A stretch of DNA of 64,000 nt, from positions 2,604,001 through 2,668,000 of the forward strand of contig NZ_CP042432.1 in the NCBI RefSeq assembly GCF_008033235.1, in the 5' to 3' direction. The stretch comes from Anseongella ginsenosidimutans (GTDB lineage: Bacteria; Bacteroidota; Bacteroidia; Sphingobacteriales; Sphingobacteriaceae). Numbering within the stretch: the first letter of the stretch is position 1; each line of letters starts with the position of its first letter. Below, piece after piece: positions 18,042 through 27,600 of this stretch. The translations under genes and the position numbers were made by a program. The notes below the pieces were generated by a model, which worked only from the letters and a program-made list of their open reading frames with translations, ran no database searches and was not told the origin of the DNA.

Positions 18042-21000
18042 TGCGCCTGCTTTTTCTGGCAATCTGCTGCCTTCCCTGCTGGGGATACGGCCAGCAACTA
18101 TCCGGGCGCACGGGCGCCCTGTCGCCCGAGGAAGAACTGGCCGGATTCAAGCTGCCCGAAGGTTTCGTAATAGAGCTGGTTGCCAGCGAACGTGACGGAG
18201 TGGTAAAACCAATTGACCTGGCTTTTGACGACGCGGGCCGTCTATGGACCCAAACCGCCCGCATGTACCCGCTTGATCCCGTTACTGACATTCAATGGGA
18301 GCAGCTCCTGGAGCTGATGAACGACCGGGAAAAACAGGAAAGCCATCCTGCCTTCAGACGGGTACTGGACCTTTACCAGGGAAAAACGAAGGGCGACGAT
18401 AAGATATTGGTCATTTCCGGCCTGTACGGGGAAGAAAAACGGGAAGTAGCGGTCTGGGCGGACGGCCTGGCCAACCCCATGAGCATCCTTCCCTATAAGA
18501 ACGGCGCGTATGTAGCGCAAGGTTCGGAGTTGTTTTTCCTGGACGATACAAACCAGGACGGGCTTGCGGATAAACGCTTGCCCCTGCTTACCGGCTTCGG
18601 TTTTACCGATTCCCATACCATGACCCACCTGCTTACCCGCGGGCCCGGCGGCTGGATCTATTTCAGTCATGGCGCGCTCAATAAAGGTGAAGTTTCCTCC
18701 TTAACCGGAAATGCACGCCAGAACGTGGATTACAGTAAGATCGGCCGCTTTTCCCTGGACGCAGCCCGCCTGGAACTGGTGACCGCCGGCCTGAATAATA
18801 TCTGGGGCCTGCAGCTTCGCGGTAAAGGACAGTGGTATGGTTCGGAAGCAAACGACCTGGGTTATTCGGTGGCGCCTATGGATCCCGGGACCAGCTTTCC
18901 CGGCATCGGGAACGAGCGGCTGCGCCCTTACCAGCCCTTTATGCCCGCCCTGCATGAATTCAGGGTAGGAGGAACCGGTCTTTCCGGCCTGGCATTTGCG
19001 GAAGACGCTTCCGGTTCCTTTCCCGCCGAATGGAAAGATGTCGCTTTCCTGGCCAATCCCATTACCAGTACCATTAACGCGGTAAGGATCGTTCGCCATG
19101 CCGACGGCAGCGTCAGTGCTGAACACCTTCCCGATCTGCTGACATCCAAAGATGACTGGTTTCGGCCCGTAAACCTGAAATTCGGACCGGACGGATGCCT
19201 GTACATCGCTGACTGGTACAATAAAATCATTTCGCATAACGAAGTGCCCACGAGCCATCCTGAAAGAGATAAAACCCATGGCCGCATCTGGCGCATCCGC
19301 CACGTGAGCCAAGCGCCCCGCCCCATCCCGAACCTTTACGAGGCAAAGGCCCGGCAGCTGATCACTTCCCTTCAATCGCCTTCCCTCTGGGAAAAAAGAG
19401 CAGCCTGGCACCAGCTCGCCGAGCGTGAAGTAAAACCCGCGACTGTCGGCTCCCTGCAAGACCTGCTGGCCGATAATTCCCGGGACGAAATAACCCGCAT
19501 TCATGCACTCTGGTCCCTTGAAGCGCTGAATGGATATGATGCAGCGCTCTGGCGCAGCCTGCTGGAACCAGGCACGGCGGCGGACCGGCAGGGAGAAGAC
19601 CCTGACCGGAAGGGAGGAACCCCGGACCTGAAGAGCGAAGTCACGGACCGGCAGGAGGGAACCTCGGTCCAGCAGCGACGAACCCCGGACCAGCAGGGCG
19701 GAACACCGGAACGGTCGGGAAAAGCTCCGGACCCGCGGGAAGGAGCCGCAGATGACCTTCGCAGGGAGGCCATTCGCTCGCTGGCCAGCTTTCAGCTTTC
19801 TCCCGCGGAAATAGCTGAATTGCTGAAAGGCCCGGCGGAGGACCCCAATCCCATGATCCGCTCCCAGGTACTCCGGACTATTGCGGAAATCGATTCGGCC
19901 AATGAAGACCTTCTTGCCATCCTTGTACGTGCCTGCCGCCCTGAATTGCCCGGAAAGGGCCTGGGCGGGCCCTACGAACGGCGGTTTGAACGTTACCTGG
20001 CCCGCAAAGCCCTTGAACAATACCCGGAAGCCCTGGAAGCCTTTCTGAAAAATGTACCGGCAGGTATTCCCGTTGAAAATATTTTATGGGCTGTTCAATC
20101 CCTTCCGCAGAAGCAAAAAGAAGCCGCCTTCCTGGAATTCTGGCCGCAAGCCCAGCTTCGCACGATCGATGAATCCACTTTTGTAAGCATTGCCGGTATG
20201 TTGGGCAATCAGGCCATCTACGATGCGGTCCGCCCTTTGATGGAAGCGCCGGGTAACGCCGCGGATATTGTCCGCTTTGCCATAGCCAACCAGTCGCAGG
20301 TGCAATCGCCGGAGATGGCGAGCCTGCTGCAGCAGCCTGTTTCCAACCTGCTTCAGGAAAATGATCCCGAAGGAATCAAGCTTGCGCTGGATGCGGCCAA
20401 TCGCTTCAAGATAGATCTTCCGGCCGAAACTGTAGCCGCGCTTTTTGCCGGCCAGCCTTCGGAACAAACCACTGAACTTATTATCAACGCCCTGGAAGCC
20501 CGGCCTGGCGCCAATGAAGCGGTGTTCAGCCGCATTGTAAAAGATGATCAATTCAGCTTCGCCCTGCGCAGCACCGCCCTTCATCACCTGGCGAAGGCGA
20601 ACCAACAGTCCGCCTTTTCCGTATTGAAGTCCTGGCTGCCGGGCCTTGATACCACGCAGGCGGGCAAGCTGGCCGAAACGCTTTCCGGTTCCCCGCAGGG
20701 CGCCGCGTTGCTTGTAAGCGTGTATGAAAAGAAGTTGCTCCCGGCCCGGGCCTTTTCCCTTTCCACCGCAGAACGTATCCGTGAGGCCCAGCCTGAAAGC
20801 TCCGGAGCAACGCGTCTTCTTGCCTACGTAAAAGAACAGCAGTCTGCCCGCAGGCAGCAGGTACATAGCAAAATGGAACGTTTCCTGGCTATTGCCACCA
20901 ATAACAAGGGCAATCCGGTAAAAGGCGCCGCCCTTTTCCAGACCTGCCTTATGTGTCACCAGGTAGGCAGTCAGGGCGTTAACCTGGGCCCCGCCCTTGA

Positions 21001-21313
21001 CGGCTCCGCCAATCGCGACAGCGAAGCCCTCCTCACCGCTATCCTGAGCCCCGATGCGGCCGTGGAATCCGGCTATGCCGCCTACCGCATCACCAAAAAA
21101 GACGGTACCAGTTACCAGGGCCTGCTCGTTGAAAAAAACGACCGCGGCGCTACCATCGCCTTTATGGGCGGCTCCACCGTCTTCATCCAGGCTGCTGAGA
21201 TAAAAAGCCAGGGCTTTCTCCCCGGCCGTTCCTTTATGCCCAAAGGGCTGATAGAAAGTTATAGCGATGAACAGGTAGCCGACCTGCTGGCCTATATCAG
21301 GAGCTTGAAATAG
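18041..21313 (+). CDS. PVC-type dehydrogenase-like propeller/HEAT protein with C-terminal cytochrome c
   Basis: The signal peptide is LFLAICCLPCWGYGQ. Residues ~30-420 form a propeller of the membrane-bound dehydrogenase type (PEGFVIELVASE, AGRLWTQTARMYP, NLKFGPDGCLYIADWYN). About residues 430-950 are helical repeats (HEAT-like). The C-terminus is a cytochrome c module with CLMCH heme attachment (C969, C972, H973), then LGPALDGSAN and the GRSFMPKGLI segment with a candidate Met ligand. It likely moves electrons from a periplasmic sugar or alcohol oxidation; substrate unknown. Pairing with DUF1080 suggests 3-keto-sugar metabolism (inference). A repetitive hydrophilic insert occurs near residues 515-570. 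Confidence 0.85.
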   Translation: MRLLFLAICCLPCWGYGQQLSGRTGALSPEEELAGFKLPEGFVIELVASERDGVVKPIDLAFDDAGRLWTQTARMYPLDPVTDIQWEQLLELMNDREKQESHPAFRRVLDLYQGKTKGDDKILVISGLYGEEKREVAVWADGLANPMSILPYKNGAYVAQGSELFFLDDTNQDGLADKRLPLLTGFGFTDSHTMTHLLTRGPGGWIYFSHGALNKGEVSSLTGNARQNVDYSKIGRFSLDAARLELVTAGLNNIWGLQLRGKGQWYGSEANDLGYSVAPMDPGTSFPGIGNERLRPYQPFMPALHEFRVGGTGLSGLAFAEDASGSFPAEWKDVAFLANPITSTINAVRIVRHADGSVSAEHLPDLLTSKDDWFRPVNLKFGPDGCLYIADWYNKIISHNEVPTSHPERDKTHGRIWRIRHVSQAPRPIPNLYEAKARQLITSLQSPSLWEKRAAWHQLAEREVKPATVGSLQDLLADNSRDEITRIHALWSLEALNGYDAALWRSLLEPGTAADRQGEDPDRKGGTPDLKSEVTDRQEGTSVQQRRTPDQQGGTPERSGKAPDPREGAADDLRREAIRSLASFQLSPAEIAELLKGPAEDPNPMIRSQVLRTIAEIDSANEDLLAILVRACRPELPGKGLGGPYERRFERYLARKALEQYPEALEAFLKNVPAGIPVENILWAVQSLPQKQKEAAFLEFWPQAQLRTIDESTFVSIAGMLGNQAIYDAVRPLMEAPGNAADIVRFAIANQSQVQSPEMASLLQQPVSNLLQENDPEGIKLALDAANRFKIDLPAETVAALFAGQPSEQTTELIINALEARPGANEAVFSRIVKDDQFSFALRSTALHHLAKANQQSAFSVLKSWLPGLDTTQAGKLAETLSGSPQGAALLVSVYEKKLLPARAFSLSTAERIREAQPESSGATRLLAYVKEQQSARRQQVHSKMERFLAIATNNKGNPVKGAALFQTCLMCHQVGSQGVNLGPALDGSANRDSEALLTAILSPDAAVESGYAAYRITKKDGTSYQGLLVEKNDRGATIAFMGGSTVFIQAAEIKSQGFLPGRSFMPKGLIESYSDEQVADLLAYIRSLK
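19588..19745 (+). repeat. In-frame degenerate ~24-27-bp minisatellite in HEAT region
   Basis: Diverged tandem units around CCGGACCAGCAGGGCGGAAC encode charged repeats of the PDxQGGT type (DPDRKGGTPDLK, RTPDQQGGTPERSG). They are inserted between two helical repeats. Frame is kept throughout and composition is strongly purine- and G-rich on the coding strand. Confidence 0.75.
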
Positions 21314-22658
21314 TATTTTCTGACGGCTTGCGGAAGCTTTCCATTAAACGCGGCAGGTAAAGGTACAGGGTGATCCCGCGGATAAAAACATAGGCGATAA
21401 AGGCCAGCCAAAGACCGTTATTATGGGTCCAGGATGTAAGAACGATCTCAAGACCAATAAAAAGCAGCAGCGAGGCAATGGACGCATTCCGCATTTCCCT
21501 GCTCCGTATAGCCCCGATAAAGACGCCGTCCAGCTGGAAGGCAAAAAAGGAAATGGCTATATAAATGGCCGCATAGGAGAGATGCTGTCCTGCAATTTCC
21601 TGAACCCCCGCATCCCGGGTCAGGAATGAGATAGCGGGCCTTCCAAAGGTCCAGACCATCAGGGCGAGCAGCAAAGCCGTGCCGCCGGCAAGCTGAGTCG
21701 CATTTTTTACATCGCGGATAAACCGGCTCCGGTCTTTTGCGCCCAGCGCCCGCCCGGTTAACATTTCCACCACATAAGCGAATCCGTCTAAAAAGAAAGC
21801 AGATAAGGAAACAAACTGAAGCAATACATGGTTCGCCGCCAGCGTGGCATCCCCGAATTTCGCTCCCTGGTTGGTGAACCAGGCAAAGCCCCCGAGCAAG
21901 GCCAGGGTCCTGATCATGATATCGGAATTGGTTTTCAGCATACCCAAAAGCGGCCCCTTCCGGAGAACGTCCGCCCGGGATTTTCGCAGGAAGCGGAAAA
22001 GGTTAAAATGCAGCGACCGAAGCACCAGCCACAAGGCCAGCCCAAACGCCGCCCACTCAGCGATCAGGGTCCCCAGGGCAATTCCTTCCACGCCCATTTT
22101 CAACTCAAAGACAAAAAAGAGATTCAGGCAAACATTCACCCCATTCAAAAACAACTGGGTAATCAGTAGCTTCCGGGTATGCCCCAATCCAATCAAAGCG
22201 CCCAGCAGGGCAAAGGTTGCCAGGGTAGCGGGAGCCCCCCATATCCGGATAAAAAAATACCGCTTAACCAGCTCGCTGACCTCGTCACTCGCACTCAATA
22301 ACCGCAGCGCCGCCCAGCAAATCCCTGACTGGAACAGCACCAGCACCACGCCAATTCCAAGCCCCAGCAATAAGGCCCTGGTCAGCGCCAAACGCGCCTC
22401 CTGATCATCCCGGGCGCCCGCCGCCTGCGCAATGAACCCGGTAGTCCCCATTCTCAGAAAGCCGAAGCTCCAGTAAACAAAACTGAACACCAACGCCCCC
22501 AGGGCAATAGCGCCCAATTCCCGCGCCGTCGCCGTCCGCCCGATAGCCGCCGTATCCGCCAGCCCCAAAAGGGGCACAGACGCGTTCGCCAATATAATTG
22601 GAATAGCCAGGCGAACAATGACCCGGTAATTTTCTAGTTTCGCCCAGCGCCCAGCCAC
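21297..22658 (-). CDS. MATE-family multidrug/toxin efflux transporter
   Basis: A twelve-helix membrane protein with the MATE start LAIPIILANASVPLLGLADTA and AIGRTATARELGAIALG, close to the DinF branch. Family members export cationic drugs or metabolites by H+ or Na+ antiport; the substrate is not predictable. Its 3' end overlaps that of the convergent cytochrome/HEAT gene by 17 bp, and its start overlaps the upstream DUF4260 gene by 25 bp. Confidence 0.9.
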   Translation of the reverse strand: MAGRWAKLENYRVIVRLAIPIILANASVPLLGLADTAAIGRTATARELGAIALGALVFSFVYWSFGFLRMGTTGFIAQAAGARDDQEARLALTRALLLGLGIGVVLVLFQSGICWAALRLLSASDEVSELVKRYFFIRIWGAPATLATFALLGALIGLGHTRKLLITQLFLNGVNVCLNLFFVFELKMGVEGIALGTLIAEWAAFGLALWLVLRSLHFNLFRFLRKSRADVLRKGPLLGMLKTNSDIMIRTLALLGGFAWFTNQGAKFGDATLAANHVLLQFVSLSAFFLDGFAYVVEMLTGRALGAKDRSRFIRDVKNATQLAGGTALLLALMVWTFGRPAISFLTRDAGVQEIAGQHLSYAAIYIAISFFAFQLDGVFIGAIRSREMRNASIASLLLFIGLEIVLTSWTHNNGLWLAFIAYVFIRGITLYLYLPRLMESFRKPSENTISSS

Positions 22659-22993
22659 CCTAAACTCGTATGTTTAAAATCATCCGGATACTTCAGTCCA
22701 TACCCCGCTATCCGGTCCATGCAGGCATGCCCCAGCAAAATAATCCCCGACAATTCCACCCACTCCCGCGAAAAATGCCATCCCACACATATCAGCACCG
22801 CACCCAGCGCCTTATGATGAAAGAAATTGTACACCCACGCGCCCGTTTTGGGCCCCCGAACATACCCGAGCATACTAATGTCGGGAGCCAAAAGCAGCAG
22901 GGGATACCACCACCACGCAAAAGAAGTTTGAGCGAACAAATAAATAGAAAATCCGAATAAAGCGATTTCCTCCAGTTTCAGTAAAAGATTCAT
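22634..22993 (-). CDS. DUF4260 small membrane protein
   Basis: A 119-aa protein with three to four hydrophobic segments and the DUF4260 hallmarks LEEIALFGFSIYLF, WYPLLLLAPDISMLGYV, YNFFHHKALG and HACMDRIAGYGLKY. No function is established for the family. It overlaps the MATE gene by 25 bp, so the two are probably one operon. Confidence 0.85.
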   Translation of the reverse strand: MNLLLKLEEIALFGFSIYLFAQTSFAWWWYPLLLLAPDISMLGYVRGPKTGAWVYNFFHHKALGAVLICVGWHFSREWVELSGIILLGHACMDRIAGYGLKYPDDFKHTSLGWLGAGRN

Positions 22994-23061
22994 TGATCAA
23001 AGATAGGAGAAGGTTTGCATTTTTGCGGCGGGAAAGAGCATTGAAAAAATTACAAGATTTA

Positions 23062-23091
23062 TTTGCATTTTCCGAAAAATGGTTATATTTA
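23062..23091 (+). promoter_or_regulatory. Candidate Bacteroidota promoter for HsdR_N gene
   Basis: TTTG at 23062-23065 and TATATTTA at 23084-23091 (7/8 to TAnnTTTG) are separated by 18 bp. The predicted transcript would have an unusually long (~145 nt) leader before the ATG at 23245. The rest of this ~250-bp intergenic region shows no other gene. Confidence 0.45.
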
Positions 23092-23244
23092 GGGAAATTA
23101 AAACTATGGAATGACCCTTACGCAACCTGTTAAACCTTAAACTCCGTCAACAATTTGCCCATGAAAAGCAATATCCGTATTACAAGCATAAAGTAATATT
23201 TACATCGGTTTATCATTGCGTGGAGTCGTATTAGACTTGCGACT

Positions 23245-24291
23245 ATGGATTTTAAAGATTCTATTATGCAGTTTGCCGGCCGGGTCGAAAAACTGCTGCC
23301 CCAGATCCAGACGGAGGAGGCAACCAAGAATGCATTGATAATGCCATTTATCCAGCTTCTTGGATACGACGTCTTCAATCCGTTTGAAGTTAATCCCGAA
23401 TTTATTGCCGATCTGGGTATAAAAAAGGGAGAAAAGGTTGATTATGCTATTATAAGAGATGGGCAACCGGTAATCCTGGTAGAGTGTAAGCATCATGCGG
23501 ATAGCCTCGACCCCCACAATTCCCAGCTTTTCAGATATTTTCACACTACTGATGCGAAATTTGGACTACTTAGTAATGGCCTGCATTATCGGTTTTATAC
23601 TGATTTGATAAAGCCTAACAAGATGGATGAAAAGCCCTTTTTCGAGTTCAAGATCAACGAGATTCGGGATAACGAGATCCAGGAGCTAAAAAAGTTTCAT
23701 AAATCTTATTTCAATCTCGAAAATATTGCTAATACAGCCAGCGAGTTGAAATTTCTTAATGAGGTCAAAATGCTACTAAATAAGGAGTTAAGTAGCCCAA
23801 CAGAAGATTTCGTCCGCTTTTTTGCCAAACAAACTTACCCCACCATTGTGACTGCAAAGGTTTTAGAGCAGTTTACTTCTATTACTAAAAGAGCCTTTAA
23901 TCAAATTTTAAACGATCTTATCAACGAAAGGCTTAAGACTGCTCTTAATAAAGAGAACGAATCCGAAGCGGCTTTAATCAAGCCGGAAACGAAGGATACC
24001 TTAAAAGCGGAAACTACCCAAGATGAAATTGATGGTTATTTGATAATAAAATCGATCCTGCGAGCAAAGGTGGACGTACAACGAGTGGTGATGCGTGACA
24101 ACCAGACGTATTGCGCCATTCTTTTGGATGATAATAACCGGAAGCCGATTTGTCGGCTTTATTTTAACGGGAAAAAGAAGCAATTAGCTCTGGTAGGGGC
24201 AAATAAAAAAGAGGCAAAATACGAGATTGCGTCGCTGGATGATATATACCAGTATTCGGAAGAGTTATTGAAAACAGCAGAGGTCTACTAA
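23245..24291 (+). CDS. Orphan HsdR-N-type PD-(D/E)xK nuclease-like protein
   Basis: The N-terminal ~170 residues match the type I restriction enzyme R-subunit N-terminal domain: TEEATKNALIMPFIQLLGYDV and EKVDYAIIRDGQPVILVECK with the nuclease triad D66, E80, K82. No helicase domain follows; residues ~170-250 are helical and the C-terminal ~90 form a small beta-rich domain (DNQTYCAILLDDNNRKPICRL). No methylase or specificity gene is adjacent, so it is not a full type I system. It is AT-richer than the genes to its left and ends beside the tracrRNA terminator. A defence role is plausible from location but unproven. Confidence 0.8.
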   Translation: MDFKDSIMQFAGRVEKLLPQIQTEEATKNALIMPFIQLLGYDVFNPFEVNPEFIADLGIKKGEKVDYAIIRDGQPVILVECKHHADSLDPHNSQLFRYFHTTDAKFGLLSNGLHYRFYTDLIKPNKMDEKPFFEFKINEIRDNEIQELKKFHKSYFNLENIANTASELKFLNEVKMLLNKELSSPTEDFVRFFAKQTYPTIVTAKVLEQFTSITKRAFNQILNDLINERLKTALNKENESEAALIKPETKDTLKAETTQDEIDGYLIIKSILRAKVDVQRVVMRDNQTYCAILLDDNNRKPICRLYFNGKKKQLALVGANKKEAKYEIASLDDIYQYSEELLKTAEVY

Positions 24292-24293
24292 AT

Positions 24294-24323
24294 AAAAAAG
24301 CCCCCTGATTATGGACAAGAGGC
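24294..24323 (-). terminator. Rho-independent terminator of tracrRNA
   Basis: On the minus strand GCCTC pairs with GGGGC of the run at 24300-24305 (one G-T pair) and is followed by six T. It begins 3 bp past the stop of the convergent HsdR_N gene. Confidence 0.8.
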
Positions 24324-24395
24324 GATCCAAATGTTTACACAACGGAATAAAATCCTTATTGTGACTTGCTTTCGAACGCAAGGTAAAAAAAATCC
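24294..24395 (-). ncRNA. tracrRNA for the type II-C Cas9
   Basis: Read on the minus strand, GAAAGCAAGTCACAA (24359-24373) is complementary to the 5' part of the repeat in its GTTGTGATTTGC orientation, with one G-U wobble over 15 nt. It is followed by AAGGATTTTATTCCGTT, a nexus-like hairpin seen in Bacteroidota tracrRNAs, a single-stranded stretch, and a terminator ending in U6. The 5' end is uncertain; a start near 24395 would follow a TAATTTTTG box inside the upstream hairpin. The gene lies in the 331-bp gap between the HsdR_N gene and cas9 and is divergent from cas9. Confidence 0.85.
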
Positions 24396-24422
24396 TGCAA
24401 TAGCAAAAATTATTGCAGGATT
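24385..24422 (-). terminator. Strong hairpin plus T8 upstream of tracrRNA anti-repeat
   Basis: On the minus strand AATCCTGCAATA and TATTGCAGGATT form a perfect 12-bp stem with an 8-nt loop followed by eight T. Its form is that of an intrinsic terminator for a minus-strand RNA starting nearer cas9. It would end such an RNA just before the anti-repeat unless transcription reads through. Confidence 0.65.
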
Positions 24423-24436
24423 AAGCAAGTCACAAC
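24423..24436 (-). other. Solitary CRISPR-repeat-like segment
   Basis: The minus strand reads GTTGTGACTTGCTT, matching the first 14 nt of the crRNA-sense repeat except for one T-to-C change. That change makes TTGTGACTTGC perfectly complementary to the tracrRNA anti-repeat GCAAGTCACAA. No second repeat copy flanks it. The sequence 5' of it (24437 upward) occupies the place of a spacer. Confidence 0.7.
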
Positions 24437-24576
24437 TCATGCCACTACCACACTATACACAGCATGTACTGTAATTTCCTTAAAATGAAGACAAGCGAGA
24501 ACGCTAAATCGAAGGGTTGGGTCCCTTTTTTTAGTCAAGAAAGCTCGTACGCCAAGAGAATAAATGGGTAGTGGTA

Positions 24577-24603
24577 TTGCAAAATTAATTATTTATATCT
24601 TGA
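24577..24603 (+). promoter_or_regulatory. Candidate cas9 promoter
   Basis: TTG at 24577-24579 and TATCTTGA at 24596-24603 resemble the Bacteroidota -33 and -7 boxes, with a rather short 16-bp spacing. The predicted leader to the cas9 ATG is ~10-15 nt. Confidence 0.35.
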
Positions 24604-24621
24604 CATAAGTATCTGAAAATC

Positions 24622-27600
24622 ATGAAGAAAAAATTAGGCTTAGATCTGGGAAGTAACTCTGTAGGTTGGGCGTTAGTGGAACAAGATTTTAAAAGTAAGG
24701 ACGGCCGAATTCTTGGAATGGGAAGTCGTATTATTCCAATGAGCCAGGATATATTAGGTGATTTTGATAAGGGAAACTCGGTTTCTCAGACAGCCGAGCG
24801 AACAGGTTATCGTGCAACCCGGAGATTGCGAGAGCGCTACTTGCTAAGACGGGAGAGACTCCATCGTGTTTTATATGTTTTAGGCTTTCTGCCTGAACAT
24901 TATGCGAAACAAATTGATTTTGAACGGCGTTTGGGGAAGTTTATTAAGGAAGCTGAGCCCAAACTTGCTTATAAGGTGGTTGAAGACAAGATTAAAGGGA
25001 AAAACGAGTATGAATTTGTCTTCATCGAATCTTTCAATGAAATGTTATCGGATTTTCGTGAGCATCAGCCTCAAATTCTGTTGAGTGAAGACGGTGAATC
25101 CCGGCTTGTTCCTTACGACTGGACTATTTATTATTTACGCAAGAAGGCGTTGACAAAAAAAATAAAAAAGGAGGAACTGGCATGGATCTTATTGAATTTC
25201 AATCAAAAAAGGGGTTATTATCAACTGCGTGGTGAGGAAGAAGAGGGAAATCCTAATAAGATGGTGGAGTTTTACTCATTAAAGGTAGTAGATGTCAACG
25301 CAGATGAAGGTCAAAAAGGCAGTTCAGAGATTTGGTATTCGCTAACTCTGGAAAATGGGTGGGTATACAGACGTTCGAGCAAAACGCCCCTGTCAAACTG
25401 GAAGGGCAAGGTTCGGGACTTTATTGTTACTACTGACCTGAACGATGATGGAACTGTAAAGACCGATAAAGAAAGTAATGAAAAGAGAAGTTTCCGCGCC
25501 CCGGGGGAAGACGATTGGACGTTGTTAAAGAAGAAAACGGAAAGGGATATTGAGCAGTCTGACAAAACAGTTGGAACCTACATCTATGATACGTTATTGC
25601 AAAACCCCAAACAGAAAATCAAGGGCAAGCTGGTCCGAACCATCGAACGCAAGTTTTATAAAAATGAGCTGAGACGCATTTTGCAAAAGCAAAAAGAGTT
25701 TCACCCAGAGCTTCGAAATGGGGATATTTATAATGACTGTGTACGCGAGTTATATAGAAACAATGATGCTCATCGGCTTTTGTTGAGCAAGAAGGATTTC
25801 GTGCATTTGCTTGTGGATGATATTATCTTCTACCAACGTCCGTTGCGCAGCCAAAAATTATCTATTGGTAACTGTACCTTGGAATATCGAAAGTATAAAG
25901 ACGCCAGCGGAGTGGAACATACTAAATACTTAAAAGCTATTCCCAAATCCCATCCGTATTATCAGGAGTTTCGTCTATGGCAGTGGCTGTGCAATCTTAG
26001 TATCTACAAAAGAGAAGATGACACAAATGTCACGCTTAAGTTTTTAACTAACACAAGCGATTACGCGAAGCTGTTTGATTTTCTGAATAATCGGAAGGAA
26101 GTTGATCAGAAGTCATTGCTAAAGTACTTCAAGTTGAATGAGAAAACACATCGATGGAATTTTGTAGAGGATAAGAAATACCCCTGCAATGACACCGGGT
26201 ATGAAATCCGAAGAAGATTTGCCAAAATTGAAACTCTCCCGGAGGGTTTTCTAAACCCTGATATAGAGAAAAAAATATGGCATATTATCTATTCTGTAAC
26301 TGATAAAAAAGAGTACGAAAAAGCTCTGAAATCCTTTGCTAATAAATATCAAGTAGATGAAATTCAATTTGTTGATGCGTTCAGGAAGGTTCCCCCCTTT
26401 AAAAGAGAGTATGGTGCTTATTCCGAGAAGGCGATTAAAAAATTGCTTCCATTGATGCGACTGGGAAAATATTGGTGCTGGGATGCCATTGATAAATGCT
26501 CGAGAGAAAGGATAGAAAAGATAATTACGGGCGAGTATGACGAGAATATTGATGACCGAATACGAGAGAAAGCCCGACATTTCCGAGATGAAAGCGATTT
26601 TCAGGGTTTACAGCACTGGCTGGCCCAATACGTTGCATACGGACGAGCCGCTATAACAGATAAATGGAATTCTGTAGATGATTTGGAGCAATACCTGGAA
26701 GACTTCAAACTGCACTCGCTTCGTAATCCGATTGTGGAGCAATTAATTATGGAAACGCTGCGGGTAGTAAAAGATATTTGGATTAAATATGGCAATGGGG
26801 TTAAAGATTTCTTTGACGAAATTCATATTGAGCTAGGCAGAGAAATGAAGAACACCAAGGATGAGAGAAAGAGAATTGCCAACCAGATAGCAGAAAATGA
26901 AAACACAAATCTTCGTATTAAAGCCATTTTGGCAGAAATGGTGAAGTATACTGAAATGGAGAACGTGCGTCCATATTCGCCAATGCAGCAGGAGATATTA
27001 AAAGTGTATGAAGACGGCGTACTTAATTCAGATATAGAGATCGACGAAGATATTTTGAAGATCAGCAAAATGGCACAGCCGTCATCAGCCGATTTGAGAA
27101 AGTATAAATTGTGGTTAGAGCAAAGGTATCGTTCGCCTTACACCGGGGCGATTATTCCATTGAATAAGTTGTTTACGCCTGAATATGAAATAGAACACAT
27201 TATCCCTCAAAGTCGCTATTTCGACGACAGCTTTAGCAATAAGGTGATTTGTGAAGCTGCTGTAAATACACTCAAGGACAATCAGCTTGGCTATGAGTTT
27301 GTTAGGCATCATCATGGAGAAAAGGTGCAGATTGGTCACAAAACGGTTCAGGTATTTGAAATAACTGAATATGAAGATTTTATCAAACGACATTATGCAA
27401 AAAGTCGCAGCAAGCGCAATAAGCTTTTAATGGAGGACATCCCAGAGGATATGGTCAAAAGACAAATGAACGATACACGTTACATTAGTAAGTTTATTTC
27501 TTCGGTATTATCTAATTTAGTTCGTGCTGAAGCCAATGATGATGGTATTAATTCCAAGAACCTCATTCCCGTAAATGGAAAGATAACTAATCAACTGAAG

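Noticed and set aside
18701-20020. 439-codon open frame on the minus strand, and a 291-codon one at 20084-20959
   Set aside because: Antisense to a well-supported cytochrome/HEAT gene; low-complexity and without recognisable domains.
21828-22404. Plus-strand open frames of 113 and 186 codons
   Set aside because: Antisense to the clearly recognised MATE transporter; biased basic composition typical of shadows.
24423-24475. Plus-strand tracrRNA starting with GCAAGTCACAAC
   Set aside because: The plus strand lacks a nexus-like hairpin and a terminator; the minus strand has both, so the tracrRNA is assigned there.
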